From Diplonema papillatum (taxonomy: Eukaryota; Euglenozoa; Diplonemea; Diplonemida; Diplonemidae): DNA of 64,000 bases. Positions 42,232 through 51,187 of the stretch are shown here, one piece after another. Numbering within the stretch: the first letter of the stretch is position 1; every line of letters begins with the position of its first letter. The translations under genes were made by a program, and so were the position numbers. Location: positions 1-64,000 of the forward strand of contig JAPJBO010000359.1 of assembly GCA_030068145.1 (NCBI GenBank), written 5' to 3'. The notes under the pieces were generated by a model. That model made no database searches, was not told the origin of the DNA, and saw nothing but the letters and a program-made list of their open reading frames with translations.

Positions 42232-42588
42232 GTTTTGCTGAACGCTTACGCCCGCCACTAGACTCAGATTTACCTGTGTTTCGTGTGGGCTACAGCACAT
42301 TTACCTCCTTTGATCTATCGCAACTGGCAGTCTCCTCAAGCATTTCCTACAAAGCAGGTGCTTGTGTACAAAAATTCTCGAGGGGCTGCCTTGTGCTTAC
42401 CTCGAAGGAGGCTAGAGGGGGAGAAATACAACTACAAAATGGGTCTGTTTTGTTAAACGCTTACGCCCGCCACTGAACTCAGATTCACCTGTGTTTCGTG
42501 TGGGCTACAGCACATTTACCTCCTTTGATCTTTTGCAGCTGGCAGCCTCCTCAAGTATTTCCTATAAAGCAGGTGCTTATACAAAGAA
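42232..42588 (+). repeat. Two tandem SINE-A copies
   Basis: A 5'-truncated copy (42232-42373) is followed head to tail by a full one (42371-42588). The second ends exactly where the LINE 3' terminus (42590) begins, so the LINE landed at the SINE tail. Confidence 0.7.
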
Positions 42589-42676
42589 ATGTGAAAACGG
42601 GTTTTTGCCTAGAGGCTTTTCGTGTTATTTTGCAAATGCTTTGAGCTATCTTTGTGTCTGTGCTTTCAGTCGTCTT

Positions 42677-42731
42677 CTTAACCATGGTTAAGTGCGCAAA
42701 TGGTGTCAGCCGAAGCTGGTAAAGCTTCGGC
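42677..42731 (-). promoter_or_regulatory. 3' UTR palindrome and hairpin of the LINE
   Basis: CTTAACCATGGTTAAG (42677-42692) and the GCCGAAGC/GCTTCGGC hairpin (42709-42731) are conserved with 1443-1497 while the bases between drift. They are candidate RT recognition structures. Confidence 0.55.
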
Positions 42732-42816
42732 GCCGCCCACGTGAGCACTGTTAAGCATTGAGTTCTTTTAAGTACATGAACCACATGGATTAGCATGCAC
42801 TGCCTTGAAAGTCAGG

Positions 42817-45800
42817 TTATCGGATGACGTCGTCACCTGCCATCGCGTCGTCAAGGTCGAGCATTTGTGGAGCTAGCGGGGTTTGGCTTTCTTGCGATTC
42901 CAGAGACTGAGTCGGCGAGTACGAGGGCGGGCACGTGTGCCCGTTTTTGACTCTTGAGGGCATTGGCGTGCCCGTGGTCCCCGGTCGTTTCTGAGAGCTG
43001 CTTGCCCTCGGAACCTTCTTCTTCCTTCGATGCACCCCTGAGTCGGGGGTGGTCGCCTTCGTCTTCTTCCGCTTGCGGCCGGCGATCGGGCCTTCCTTCG
43101 GGGTGCCAAGCACCCTCTTCTTCAGCGCTGGTCGTTCGCTGGTTCCTGGCGTTGGTGGCGGCCTCTTGGTCGCCCGTCCGGTTGCCGCCGTCTCCTTTTT
43201 CGTTGCCGCGAGCGGCGCTCGCGCCGCTCGCGCCGCTCGCGCCGCTCGCTTTCCTAATGGCGTCTCCCGCTGTACACCCACCTGGGTGGGTGAGGAGGGC
43301 CTCTTCTTCTTGTTGCGTCCGGGGGTTGACTGGACGTTCGGCTTGTTGGACTGGTGGTGGCCGCGGCTGCAACATGCCGCCGGTCGCCTCTGCGTCAGCG
43401 TAGGGAGCCTTTTGCACTCTTGGCAGGTTCCTCTGCCATGCGTGCGGCAGGCATGATGCCCGCTGCGGCAACACGCCGCCGCCGTCTTGCACTCGCCGCA
43501 CTTCGTCGTGCTGTGCTCTGTGCACACCGCGATCGGCTGCCCATCGTTCGCGTGGTGATGGTGCCGGCAGCACATCTCTACCGTGGGAACGTCCCTTCGG
43601 ACGAGTGCTCTGCACGCCTCACACTTCCCTTTGTGATGGGTCGCGCACGTGACGAGTGCCTTCTCTATACCGACACCCGGCATATGCACGGGGTCTGGGT
43701 GCAGTTGTGGTGGGGCAGGCAGGGCCCACCTCGCCGCTCTCCCGATCGTCCAGTCAGGGTACGCCGGGCACTGCGTCCCTACATCGCTTCCTTTCACTTG
43801 TTCCTCAAGTATCGTCCCCGTGTGTGCCTCGCGAAAGCGTGGCCTGGGCCGTATACCCGATATCCCCGAGATGCCCATGAACGACAGCGACGTCGTCGGG
43901 CACACCCTCTCCCCTCTCATGCAGCTTCCCAGCCCTTGCTGTGCCGCCAGCTTGTCCAACGCGCTCATCATGCAGCGCAGGACGTTTCCCCGTTCTCTCA
44001 CCCCCTTCGGCGCATTCCCGTGCAGCGGCATGCTGAGGCCCGAGAAGAGTTCAAAGTCGATCGCAAGCTCTAGCATTGACGCCTGCCCGCTCTCGGTCCA
44101 CTGCATGTCAGACAGCCACGCTACCAACGCATAAAACGTCGGTAGTCCCCAGGTCTTGTTTCGCTCCCACGTCCATGCCGGGGCAATCCGCGCAAAGGGG
44201 TGGTCAAATTTCTCGGCAGGCATCGCATCCGCTCTCGACCAGGGGGTCGTGGGGTTCCTGGCTACCCAGCCACGTGCTTCGAGCCCTGCCCGTTCCGCAA
44301 GGATTTCAGCCATCATCTCCTGGAGCCGCCTCGATAAGTGGGCGTTCTCCGGTACAACCACACCATGTTCCAGCGTGCATCGGGGCCACTCGGTTCGGTT
44401 GGCCGCCATCAGCCCGGCGTGTGCTTCCCGCCGGCGAATGTGTGAGTATGCGTCGCAGTCCCAGTAGATATGCTGTTCGTTCTCCGTCACGCCGCTCCCA
44501 CAGTGCTTGCAGCTGGGCGCCTGCGGCTCAGCTCCGGCCTGCCTCATCCGCGACGTGAACTCCGCCGTGTTCACACCCCCCGCAATCGCAACTCGAATTA
44601 GCTTCGCCGTGTGCGCGGAACATTCCCTCGTCTTCCAGAACGCATTCGTGCGCTCCAAGTCGGCTCTTTCCAGCCCCTGATATCCTGGCCTTCTCGCCAT
44701 CAGTCGGGCCCACGTCCTCGTTCTCAGGTCCGCCCTCACTTCGTGCCCCCTCTTCGAGGGCGACGAGGCCAGCGGGTCGAACACTGCACCATTCCGTCGT
44801 AGCGTGCGAGATAGGGGCCCAGGTTCCCATATGTGTCCACACTCCTCCATGCTCCTCATCGCCAGCCCGACTGGGCCGAGGGGTTGGTCCCCCTCGGCGT
44901 ACCGCCCCCGGATACTCTCCATCAGAGGTAGCAGTCGCGGCAGCCTCTCGCACGCCGCGTAGAACGCCGTCGTCACCCGGTACGCTAAACACGTACCGGG
45001 GTCCGTCAGGTGGCCCTTCTCCTGGAAGTTCAGGACCATTTCTCTCGCGCGCTTCGGGTTTGCTCCACCCCAGATCAGACCCATCACCGACGTCGTCAAC
45101 CGCTTCATCGCCACCTTCGACACCGGCGCGAAGGAGCAGCCTGATAGCGCTGCCGGCAACACATTCGACTGCACAATACGGACCCGCTTTTCGTACCGGA
45201 ATGGCGCGTGGCGGAGGCCTTCCGCTAGGGCCGCCGCCCTCTCTACCCTCTTAGAGTCGGACCTCTCCTTTCTGTTCTTCGCCGTTGAGACTAGGGCCCC
45301 CAGACACGTGACGGACTTGCTAAATCGCAGCAGCGCATTTCCGCTTCGGAGTCTGAGCGTCGACTGGTGCCTCTGCCTCGTCGAGAATGCGATGGTCTTC
45401 TCGAGGTTTAGCTGCATTCCGGTGAGTGTGCAGAACTCGTCAACAATGTCGACTCCCTTTTGCAGTGCGGCCTCCGACAGCCTGGACAGTAGTGTGGCAT
45501 CATCCGCGTACGACTTAGGACTCACACCCTCAGCTTCTTTCTTGACCGCTTTCATCACTACCGACAGCAGGGCATTGATGAGTATGACGGACACAGGGCA
45601 CCCTTGAAGGATACCGTTGGTCACACTAAACTCCCTGCCCACCCCTAGCGGCAACTTGAAGCGTCTCGCGAGCAGACTGTAAATCGCCCTCAGCGGCTTG
45701 AGAACCCGACCGTGCAGTCCTAAGTCCTCAGCCAAGCGTAGCACTACCTCTCGCGGGACCATGTCGAAACACTTCCGGAAGTCCAGCGCCACTCCGTAGA

Positions 45801-48765
45801 GCGGCTCTCCGTCCAGCAAGGCGTCCTCCACCTCGAGCCCTATCTCCATCAAGACGTCCTCGATCCGGTGGCCCGGCCGAAAGCCTTTCTGTCCTTCTTC
45901 GATCCACCCCTCCTGCCACAGGACAATGTCCGCAAGCCTGCGGCAGGCCCACAAGCGGTACACGGCGGATGTGACGGTTATCGGCCTCGTGTGCAGCGGG
46001 TCTTGGCTCTCATCTTTCGGCACCATCGACACCAGCGCAGTTGTCATGCTTGCCGGCCAGTCCCCAGTCGCTTCGACCAGGTTCATGACGTCTGCAAGTG
46101 CATTCAGCAGGGGGAGCGGCAACTCCCGCAGTTCAGCCATACGCCAGCCATCCACCCCTGACGCGCTTTTCTTCGGCTTCTTCCTCAGCAGAATTCGCAG
46201 CTCCTCCCCCGTGATTGTTCCGGCTTCCATCAAGTGTGGGCCGATGTGATCCTGGAACCGATCCCGAAACGGCTCGTACTCCGGCTCTGGCCCGTCCTTG
46301 TACTTACGCAGGATAGGGTCCCACGCAGTGTTCAGCGCCTCGTCCATCTCGTCAACATTTGCAGTCACACCCGCCCCCGTTCGCAACACCCCCGACGGCT
46401 CAGCGCGTCCGGCGCAGATGGTTGTCAGACATCGTCTGCTCGCATCGGCCCTCTCGTTCAGCTTGTCTCGGTACTTCGTAAACCTGGCCGCCGATCCTTC
46501 CCTTCCGAGCCTACTCGTCTCTTCCCGCAATGCCGTGAGAAGCTGCTTCGCCTCCTCATGATCCGGGAATCCTTCTGTCCCTTGGCCACCTTTCATGCAC
46601 GCCTGTGCCAGCCGTCTGCTGTTCTGCCAGCAACGGGATACTTCATGCGGAACTGCCTCCGGCCCGCGTCGCTGCGCAAGGTAGCTGCAGATGCGTTCCA
46701 TCCTGTGGATGGCCTTCCGGAGCCGTAGCTGTCTGCTGTTCGCCGCCCCCGACCCGTCGCTCGCAGTGCTTGCCGTGATACAGACTCTCTTAGGCGACGT
46801 CTTTATCCCCCGGCCGGTACTCCTTCCCCTTTCTTCCGCAGGGATTCCGAAGGCATCCTGCAAGTACTGCTCACTGACTCGTGACCACTCGAGCCAGGCC
46901 TCTTCCACTCGCTGTGCTGCCAGCCGTTCTGCGAAATCGGAGTTGGTCAGTCTCTGTACGGCTTCCCTGTTAGCTTCTGTGTCCGAGAGGCCCCACTTGG
47001 GTCCCCCCTCGGTAGGGATTTCCCGCGGTACTTTAAATCGCCACACGATTTGGCGCAGCGCCGCAATGTCCAGGGTCATTGTCACGAGCCGGTGTCCCGG
47101 TACGTTCACCGCGGTGGTGACGCATTGACGGAAAGCTCCCGTCGTTATTCGGTTGAGGAGTATGCGGTCGATCCTCGTGCCTGTCGTCCGGGCGCTGGTA
47201 AAGGTCGGTGGTGGCGGTGTGTCACCGGTACGCGCATGGTGCAGTTCCGCTGCGTCGGACCATCCGTTCCTTAGTGCCTTCCGCAGCACAGGGGACCGGT
47301 CTTCTTCCGTGTTCAGGTCACCCATCACCATTATGGGGACGTCACCGAGGCTATCTGCCGCTGCGAAGAGGATCTTCTCCAGCATGTCCTCACGCTCCTC
47401 GCTCTCCGCCCTCCCGTTTCCGGAAGGGCAGTAGACATTGAACACGTGCACGAACGTGTTGCCGGCCCCTGTTGCTACTACCGTATGGCTCACTCGGTCC
47501 GGGGACCGTATTGCTGCGTGCGAGAGCGCCGTCATCGTATCGTACGCAGGTATCGGTCTCAGTACTAGAGTGGAGAGCCCTCCGTTCGCGGCGTTCACCG
47601 TCGAGCGACTACCGGAGTTTCTACAGAGTCTTCCGGGAGGCGGCAGGCCCCAGTGGCAGCACCATTTCCGCAGGTATTCCTCCGCCTGCGCCCGTTTGCA
47701 CGGAAGGAGTGTCACCTCCTGGCAGCAGAGAAGATCCGCTTCCACCGCGTCGGCCGCTGGGAGATATTGAAGTAAGCTAGTTACGTTCAACGTCGCGAAC
47801 TTCATCTCCGTGCGGCCGGGGCCCGGGTTCTGTTCGATGTCTCCAGCGCTTAACAGCTGCTGTCTAGTAGTTTCCTTAATAGATATAAGAGTTCTTTGGC
47901 GATTACACAAGTCAGTACGTGGCGCGGGGCTGAACTGTTGCTGGGGGGGTGGGGAGGACGCCTGAGGGCGGGGCGGGGGGGGCATGGGGGGAGTTTCTTG
48001 CGGGGTGTCCCGGCCTTGCAAACGTTGGGAGGCGGCCTCGCGCACGGCCCTGTAGGTGAGCGAGACCCGGTCGCGTGCGACATCATCGGGACGAATCCCG
48101 TGTGTCCACAGGCTCCTGGCCTCGCCTTCCATGTGGCACAGTGTGCCGACCGGCAGGGGGGTTCTCACTCTCCGGCTCCCCCTCTCCCACTCCATGACCG
48201 TGTCGCTCAAGAGCGATATGGTCGCTACCCTCGGACCCAGTTCTCTCTGGTCTTTGTGGGGGTTGATCCCCACTCCCCTCCGGTACCAGTTGGCCAGCAA
48301 CTGGTCCGGTTCCCACCCGAGACGGTCACGTATGAGATCCGCCGCTTCTTTCAGGGGCCCCTCGGGGATACCCCGTTCCAGTCTGACCGGGGGTCCGCCC
48401 TGTCGGTAGGCGTGTCCCCACTGCTGGGTCTCTCTGCTTTGTTCTCCCCCCAGCCTCCTCCAAGTGGCTTTCGGCCCGAGCTCGGGTACTCGGCTCAGTC
48501 TGTCCAGAAGATCCCGAGGGATCGTCTGGAAGCTTAGTCCGGGGATTGCTCCCTCCACCCTGACAGGGCCCCCCCCGCAGGCACGCTGGCCTTTGTGGGG
48601 GGATTGTTTGTGCGCTGCGGGTAAATTTCCCGGGCTAATGAGGCCTGGCGCATTGTGGGAGAGAGGGGGGCAAAAAGAAGAAGAAGAAGAAGAGGGATCG
48701 CCACCACCTTCGCCTGCTCCATCGTCGAACTGCGTGCTGGGACTCACGCGCTGGGCGGCCTGCAC
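42817..48765 (-). CDS. LINE ORF2: AlkB, 2A, AP endonuclease, RT, Cys/His array
   Basis: 1,982 codons counted from a GTG; the frame is open from the ORF1 stop at 48814, with no ATG before the first domain. Residues 75-240: AlkB-like dioxygenase with iron ligands His170, Asp172, His222 and 2-oxoglutarate arginines Arg233, Arg239 (RVSLTYR). Residues 308-316: 2A peptide GDIEQNPGP. Residues 319-570: AP-type endonuclease (Glu350, GDLN 482-485, Asp533, His558). Residues about 855-1130: reverse transcriptase (LDFRKCFD, QGCPVS, YADD 1086-1089). Residues 1419-1437: CCHC-type finger. About 1550-1582: conserved ELAIDFELFSG block. 1707-1804: Cys/His array. Then a basic tail to 1982. The expected job is target-primed reverse transcription of the element RNA. 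The AlkB domain may repair or demethylate nucleic acid (inference). Confidence 0.88.
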   Translation of the reverse strand: MQAAQRVSPSTQFDDGAGEGGGDPSSSSSSFCPPLSHNAPGLISPGNLPAAHKQSPHKGQRACGGGPVRVEGAIPGLSFQTIPRDLLDRLSRVPELGPKATWRRLGGEQSRETQQWGHAYRQGGPPVRLERGIPEGPLKEAADLIRDRLGWEPDQLLANWYRRGVGINPHKDQRELGPRVATISLLSDTVMEWERGSRRVRTPLPVGTLCHMEGEARSLWTHGIRPDDVARDRVSLTYRAVREAASQRLQGRDTPQETPPMPPPPRPQASSPPPQQQFSPAPRTDLCNRQRTLISIKETTRQQLLSAGDIEQNPGPGRTEMKFATLNVTSLLQYLPAADAVEADLLCCQEVTLLPCKRAQAEEYLRKWCCHWGLPPPGRLCRNSGSRSTVNAANGGLSTLVLRPIPAYDTMTALSHAAIRSPDRVSHTVVATGAGNTFVHVFNVYCPSGNGRAESEEREDMLEKILFAAADSLGDVPIMVMGDLNTEEDRSPVLRKALRNGWSDAAELHHARTGDTPPPPTFTSARTTGTRIDRILLNRITTGAFRQCVTTAVNVPGHRLVTMTLDIAALRQIVWRFKVPREIPTEGGPKWGLSDTEANREAVQRLTNSDFAERLAAQRVEEAWLEWSRVSEQYLQDAFGIPAEERGRSTGRGIKTSPKRVCITASTASDGSGAANSRQLRLRKAIHRMERICSYLAQRRGPEAVPHEVSRCWQNSRRLAQACMKGGQGTEGFPDHEEAKQLLTALREETSRLGREGSAARFTKYRDKLNERADASRRCLTTICAGRAEPSGVLRTGAGVTANVDEMDEALNTAWDPILRKYKDGPEPEYEPFRDRFQDHIGPHLMEAGTITGEELRILLRKKPKKSASGVDGWRMAELRELPLPLLNALADVMNLVEATGDWPASMTTALVSMVPKDESQDPLHTRPITVTSAVYRLWACRRLADIVLWQEGWIEEGQKGFRPGHRIEDVLMEIGLEVEDALLDGEPLYGVALDFRKCFDMVPREVVLRLAEDLGLHGRVLKPLRAIYSLLARRFKLPLGVGREFSVTNGILQGCPVSVILINALLSVVMKAVKKEAEGVSPKSYADDATLLSRLSEAALQKGVDIVDEFCTLTGMQLNLEKTIAFSTRQRHQSTLRLRSGNALLRFSKSVTCLGALVSTAKNRKERSDSKRVERAAALAEGLRHAPFRYEKRVRIVQSNVLPAALSGCSFAPVSKVAMKRLTTSVMGLIWGGANPKRAREMVLNFQEKGHLTDPGTCLAYRVTTAFYAACERLPRLLPLMESIRGRYAEGDQPLGPVGLAMRSMEECGHIWEPGPLSRTLRRNGAVFDPLASSPSKRGHEVRADLRTRTWARLMARRPGYQGLERADLERTNAFWKTRECSAHTAKLIRVAIAGGVNTAEFTSRMRQAGAEPQAPSCKHCGSGVTENEQHIYWDCDAYSHIRRREAHAGLMAANRTEWPRCTLEHGVVVPENAHLSRRLQEMMAEILAERAGLEARGWVARNPTTPWSRADAMPAEKFDHPFARIAPAWTWERNKTWGLPTFYALVAWLSDMQWTESGQASMLELAIDFELFSGLSMPLHGNAPKGVRERGNVLRCMMSALDKLAAQQGLGSCMRGERVCPTTSLSFMGISGISGIRPRPRFREAHTGTILEEQVKGSDVGTQCPAYPDWTIGRAARWALPAPPQLHPDPVHMPGVGIEKALVTCATHHKGKCEACRALVRRDVPTVEMCCRHHHHANDGQPIAVCTEHSTTKCGECKTAAACCRSGHHACRTHGRGTCQECKRLPTLTQRRPAACCSRGHHQSNKPNVQSTPGRNKKKRPSSPTQVGVQRETPLGKRAARAARAARAPLAATKKETAATGRATKRPPPTPGTSERPALKKRVLGTPKEGPIAGRKRKKTKATTPDSGVHRRKKKVPRASSSQKRPGTTGTPMPSRVKNGHTCPPSYSPTQSLESQESQTPLAPQMLDLDDAMAGDDVIR
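43354..43647 (-). other. C-terminal Cys/His array of LINE ORF2
   Basis: Three imperfect repeats of the pattern C-x2-H...C-x2-C...CC-x2or3-HH (for example CATHHKGKCEAC and CRTHGRGTCQEC), a probable zinc-binding nucleic-acid module. The same module ends the unrelated LINE at 55792-58153 and is retained in the fragment at 1-938. Confidence 0.7.
47818..47844 (-). other. 2A ribosome-skipping peptide
   Basis: The codons spell GDIEQNPGP after a hydrophobic run (QQLLSA), matching the consensus D-(V/I)-E-x-N-P-G-P. Ribosomes skip the Gly-Pro bond, so the AlkB part would be released from the endonuclease-RT part, which starts two residues later. 2A peptides are known in some trypanosome and sea-urchin LINEs. 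Confidence 0.9.
48046..48543 (-). other. AlkB-like 2OG/Fe(II) dioxygenase domain in ORF2
   Basis: The order NWYRRGVGINPHKD, then GTLCHMEGEARSLWTHGI, then RVSLTYR reproduces the AlkB fingerprint (N-x-Y-x2-G-x2-I-x2-H-x-D, distal His, R-x5-R). All catalytic residues are present, so an active enzyme is likely. The substrate cannot be told from sequence. Confidence 0.85.
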
Positions 48766-48813
48766 CGGCCTGGCGGGGCCACAACTGGCGCCGGGGACGG
48801 GTCGCGGTGGCAG

Positions 48814-48816
48814 TCA
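48814..48816 (-). other. In-frame TGA between ORF1 and ORF2
   Basis: The stop is followed by CTG, and 16 further codons lead to the nominal GTG start of ORF2. Both ORFs are in frame zero relative to each other, and ORF2 has no ATG before residue 191. Stop-codon readthrough or reinitiation at a non-AUG codon is required to make the AlkB domain. Confidence 0.7.
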
Positions 48817-50629
48817 ACCCGCACACGCCTTGCACGCGCCGACGTTGCAGCCCTCGCATGTCGTGCGGATCTGGCCCTTCGCCTTCTTCTTCCCGCATAG
48901 GGCGCAGGAGAAACCGGCGGTGGCCTTCGCCGGGCTCCCGAAGGCGTGGACGTGCCCGCCCGCCTCTGCACCGTCCATTGGGACATCGTCCCCAGCGGGT
49001 TCCGGCCCGTCCGCTGCCGGCTCCGGCGTCTTCCTCTTCTTCTGTCCGGCCGCGTCCGCTGGCGGGGCCGCCGGCTGCGGTAGCTCGTCCACCTCCGCCG
49101 CCGGCAGCCGCATCCGCCGCTTCCCGCTGGGGGCGGCAGCGAGCCGCCTGCGCCGCTCCCTCGGCAGCTCACCTCCGTCGTACGGGTTTACCCGGAGGTC
49201 GGGTGCCCCCTCCCGCTGCAGCACCCTGAAGGGAGGGTCGGCCGCCGACGTCACCACGCAAACCCGGGCCCCACTTCGCAGGAACGACGTGGCGACGTCG
49301 ACCTGCCAGCCGGCCTCCCGCAGGACGTACTCGACGTCCGCCTCGTGCTCCCGCGGCGTCGCACCCACCACGAGGAAGCGCGGCTTCGACTCGAGGGGGG
49401 CAGCAGCGTGTTCGGCGGCCGCCGCACGCACCTCCTCCAGCACAGCGCCGCTGCGTGCGCGCACGAGGAGGCGGCTGCCCGTGAGCACGAGACCGGCTGC
49501 CGCCGCGCCTGCCCGCTCAGCTACCGCCAGCGCGACCGCCCTCGTGACCCCCTTTTGCAGGGCGACCACCGGCATGGCGTCCCGGCAGGCCTTCTCCGTC
49601 GACCGCCAGAATCCGCCGTTGGCCAGGATCGCTTCGGCGCGCGCGGGGCACCCGCACGACCAGCTCGCGCCTCCCCTGCTGCGACGACACGCCCCACATG
49701 GCGTCGTCGGGGACGCGGACCTCCGTCTTCAGGGCCGTCTTGACAGCCCTCCGGCACAGGCGAGTCAGGGCCGTGCGCGGGTCCCTCTCGACGCACTCCC
49801 AGGTCTCCGGCGAGGCGTGCTTCCTGGCCACGACGAAGGCCAGTACCGTCGTCGCGGCGTTCGGCTTCACCGCGCCGACGGGCATCTTCTGGACCTTCAC
49901 CTGGCCCCGCTGGCATACCGGCCCGCCGCCCGCCCACAGGTACATATCCTGTACCCGCCCGCCTTCCAGCAGCACTGGGCCCCGGCGTGCGTCGTCGAAG
50001 GCCTCCCGGCACAGCACGCCGAGGCGCACCCGCTTCCCGTCGCGCTCTGCGACGTCCACCGCATCTGCTGCGGGACCCTTCGCTTCTTCGGCTGCGGCGG
50101 CGCTCGGGGCGACCCAGAGGCCAGCTTCGACAGCTTCGAAGTCGGGGGAGGGGAGTACCGGCGCGTCCCAGTCGGCGGCGTCGATTTTACCGGGTGGCGG
50201 GGGCCGCCTGGTCACTTCTGCCCAGGTGGGCGCGTACCCCTGCCGGGGCCGCTGTTGTGGTTGTTGCTGCTCCTGCGGGCGGCGCTGCTGCGTTTGCTGT
50301 TGCTGTTGCTGTTGCGGTTGCGGTTGTTGCTGCTCCTGCGGGCGGCGCTGCTGCGTTTGCTGTTGCTGTTGCTGTTGCTGTTGCTTGCTGCGGTTGCTGC
50401 TGCTGCTGCTGCTGCTGGTTGCTGCTGCTTGCTGCTGCTGCTGCTTCGGTTGCTGCTGTTGCTGCAGTGGCGGCCGTTGTTGCGCCGGCTCCCCGCTGTT
50501 CGCCTCGATCTGACGCCGGAGCAGCGTCGTGGCGACGTCGAGGATGCCGAAAACGGCATCCAGCTGGTCGCGGTTGGCGCGTTCCGCCATCCCGCGCGCT
50601 TCCTGGATCAGGGCGTTAATCCTGTCCAT
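48814..50629 (-). CDS. LINE ORF1 (RNA-binding-type protein), frame disturbed
   Basis: True ATG at 50629. N-terminal helix (INALIQEARGMAERAN), then Gln/Ser-rich low complexity encoded by CAG/CAA repeats (50225-50480), a conserved core with ADWDAPVLPS and later ALKTEVRVPDDAMWG, and a C-terminal zinc-binding motif: C-x2-C, eleven or so residues, C-x2-C-x4-C-x2-C, ending CKACAG. The frame opened at 50629 breaks near 49640-49649 in a C/G-rich run. Removing one base restores a continuous product of about 604 residues (protein text on the far side is clearly the same domain). Either programmed frameshifting, a sequencing error or a young mutation. It ends at a TGA in frame with ORF2. Confidence 0.75.
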
Positions 50630-50776
50630 TTTGACGGAGCTACGGGTAGCCCGCGTTCTTTTCGCGGATGGGTACCGCTGTTGTGTTATGGAGGGTGTTT
50701 GTCCTGGATGAATTCCGGGCGCACTTTACCGGCCGCGTGAGCAGCCAATAAAGTACAGAAACTGTAGCTTTTAAAT

Positions 50777-51187
50777 CGTTCGTTTGTTAAGCATTGAGTT
50801 CTTTTAAGTACATGAACCACACGGATTAACATGCACTGCCTCGATAGCCAGGTTATCGGATGACGTCGTCACCTGCCATTGCGTCGTCAAGGTCGAGCAT
50901 TTGTGGCGCTAGCGGGATTTGGCTTTCTTGCGATTCCAAAGACTGAGTCGGCGAGTGCGGGCAGGAGTGCCTGTTTTCCACTTTCGAGGGCATTGGTGTG
51001 CCCGTGGTCCCCGGTCGTTTCTGAGAGCTGCTTGCCCTCGGTACCTTCTTCTTCCTTCGATGCACCCCTGAGTCGGGTGTGGTCGCCTTCGTCTTCTTCC
51101 GCTTGCGGCCGGCGATCGGGCCTTCCTTCGTTCGTATGTTTAGCATTGAGTTCTTTTAAGTACATGAACCACATGGATTAGCATGCA
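50777..51187 (-). mobile_element. Truncated AlkB-LINE copy, head to tail with the full one
   Basis: A 3' coding fragment of ORF2 (51133-50853, last 93 or so codons to GDDVI-R and stop) plus the first 80 bases of its 3' UTR. The fragment is bracketed by two copies of the 50-bp motif (51138-51187 and 50788-50834) that normally opens the 3' UTR. It adjoins the 5' UTR of the full element. Relative to ORF2 it lacks a few residues in the tail (HSCPHSPTQ). Non-functional. Confidence 0.75.

Larger units (their letters stand above)
42590..50776 (-). mobile_element. Nearly complete LINE: ORF1, AlkB-2A-endonuclease-RT
   Basis: About 8.2 kb read leftward: 5' UTR (50776-50630), ORF1 (50629-48814), ORF2 in the same frame after one TGA (48813-42817), and 3' UTR (42816-42590). 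The 3' end is fixed by comparison with the copy ending at 1582. The 5' end is approximate, where similarity to the upstream truncated copy stops. No poly-A tail and no certain target-site duplication. Domains and high identity to the other copies point to recent activity, but ORF1 carries a one-base frame disturbance. Confidence 0.85.

Noticed and set aside
43354-44134. Plus-strand ORFs over the LINE C-terminus (239, 161 and 149 codons)
   Set aside because: Antisense shadows of GC-rich ORF2. The same shadows occur over the copy at 1-1357.
48814-48816. TGA as a reassigned sense codon or selenocysteine codon
   Set aside because: TGA ends other ORFs in the window (12523-12525 and the RNase H LINE) at domain ends, and no special downstream stem-loop was seen.
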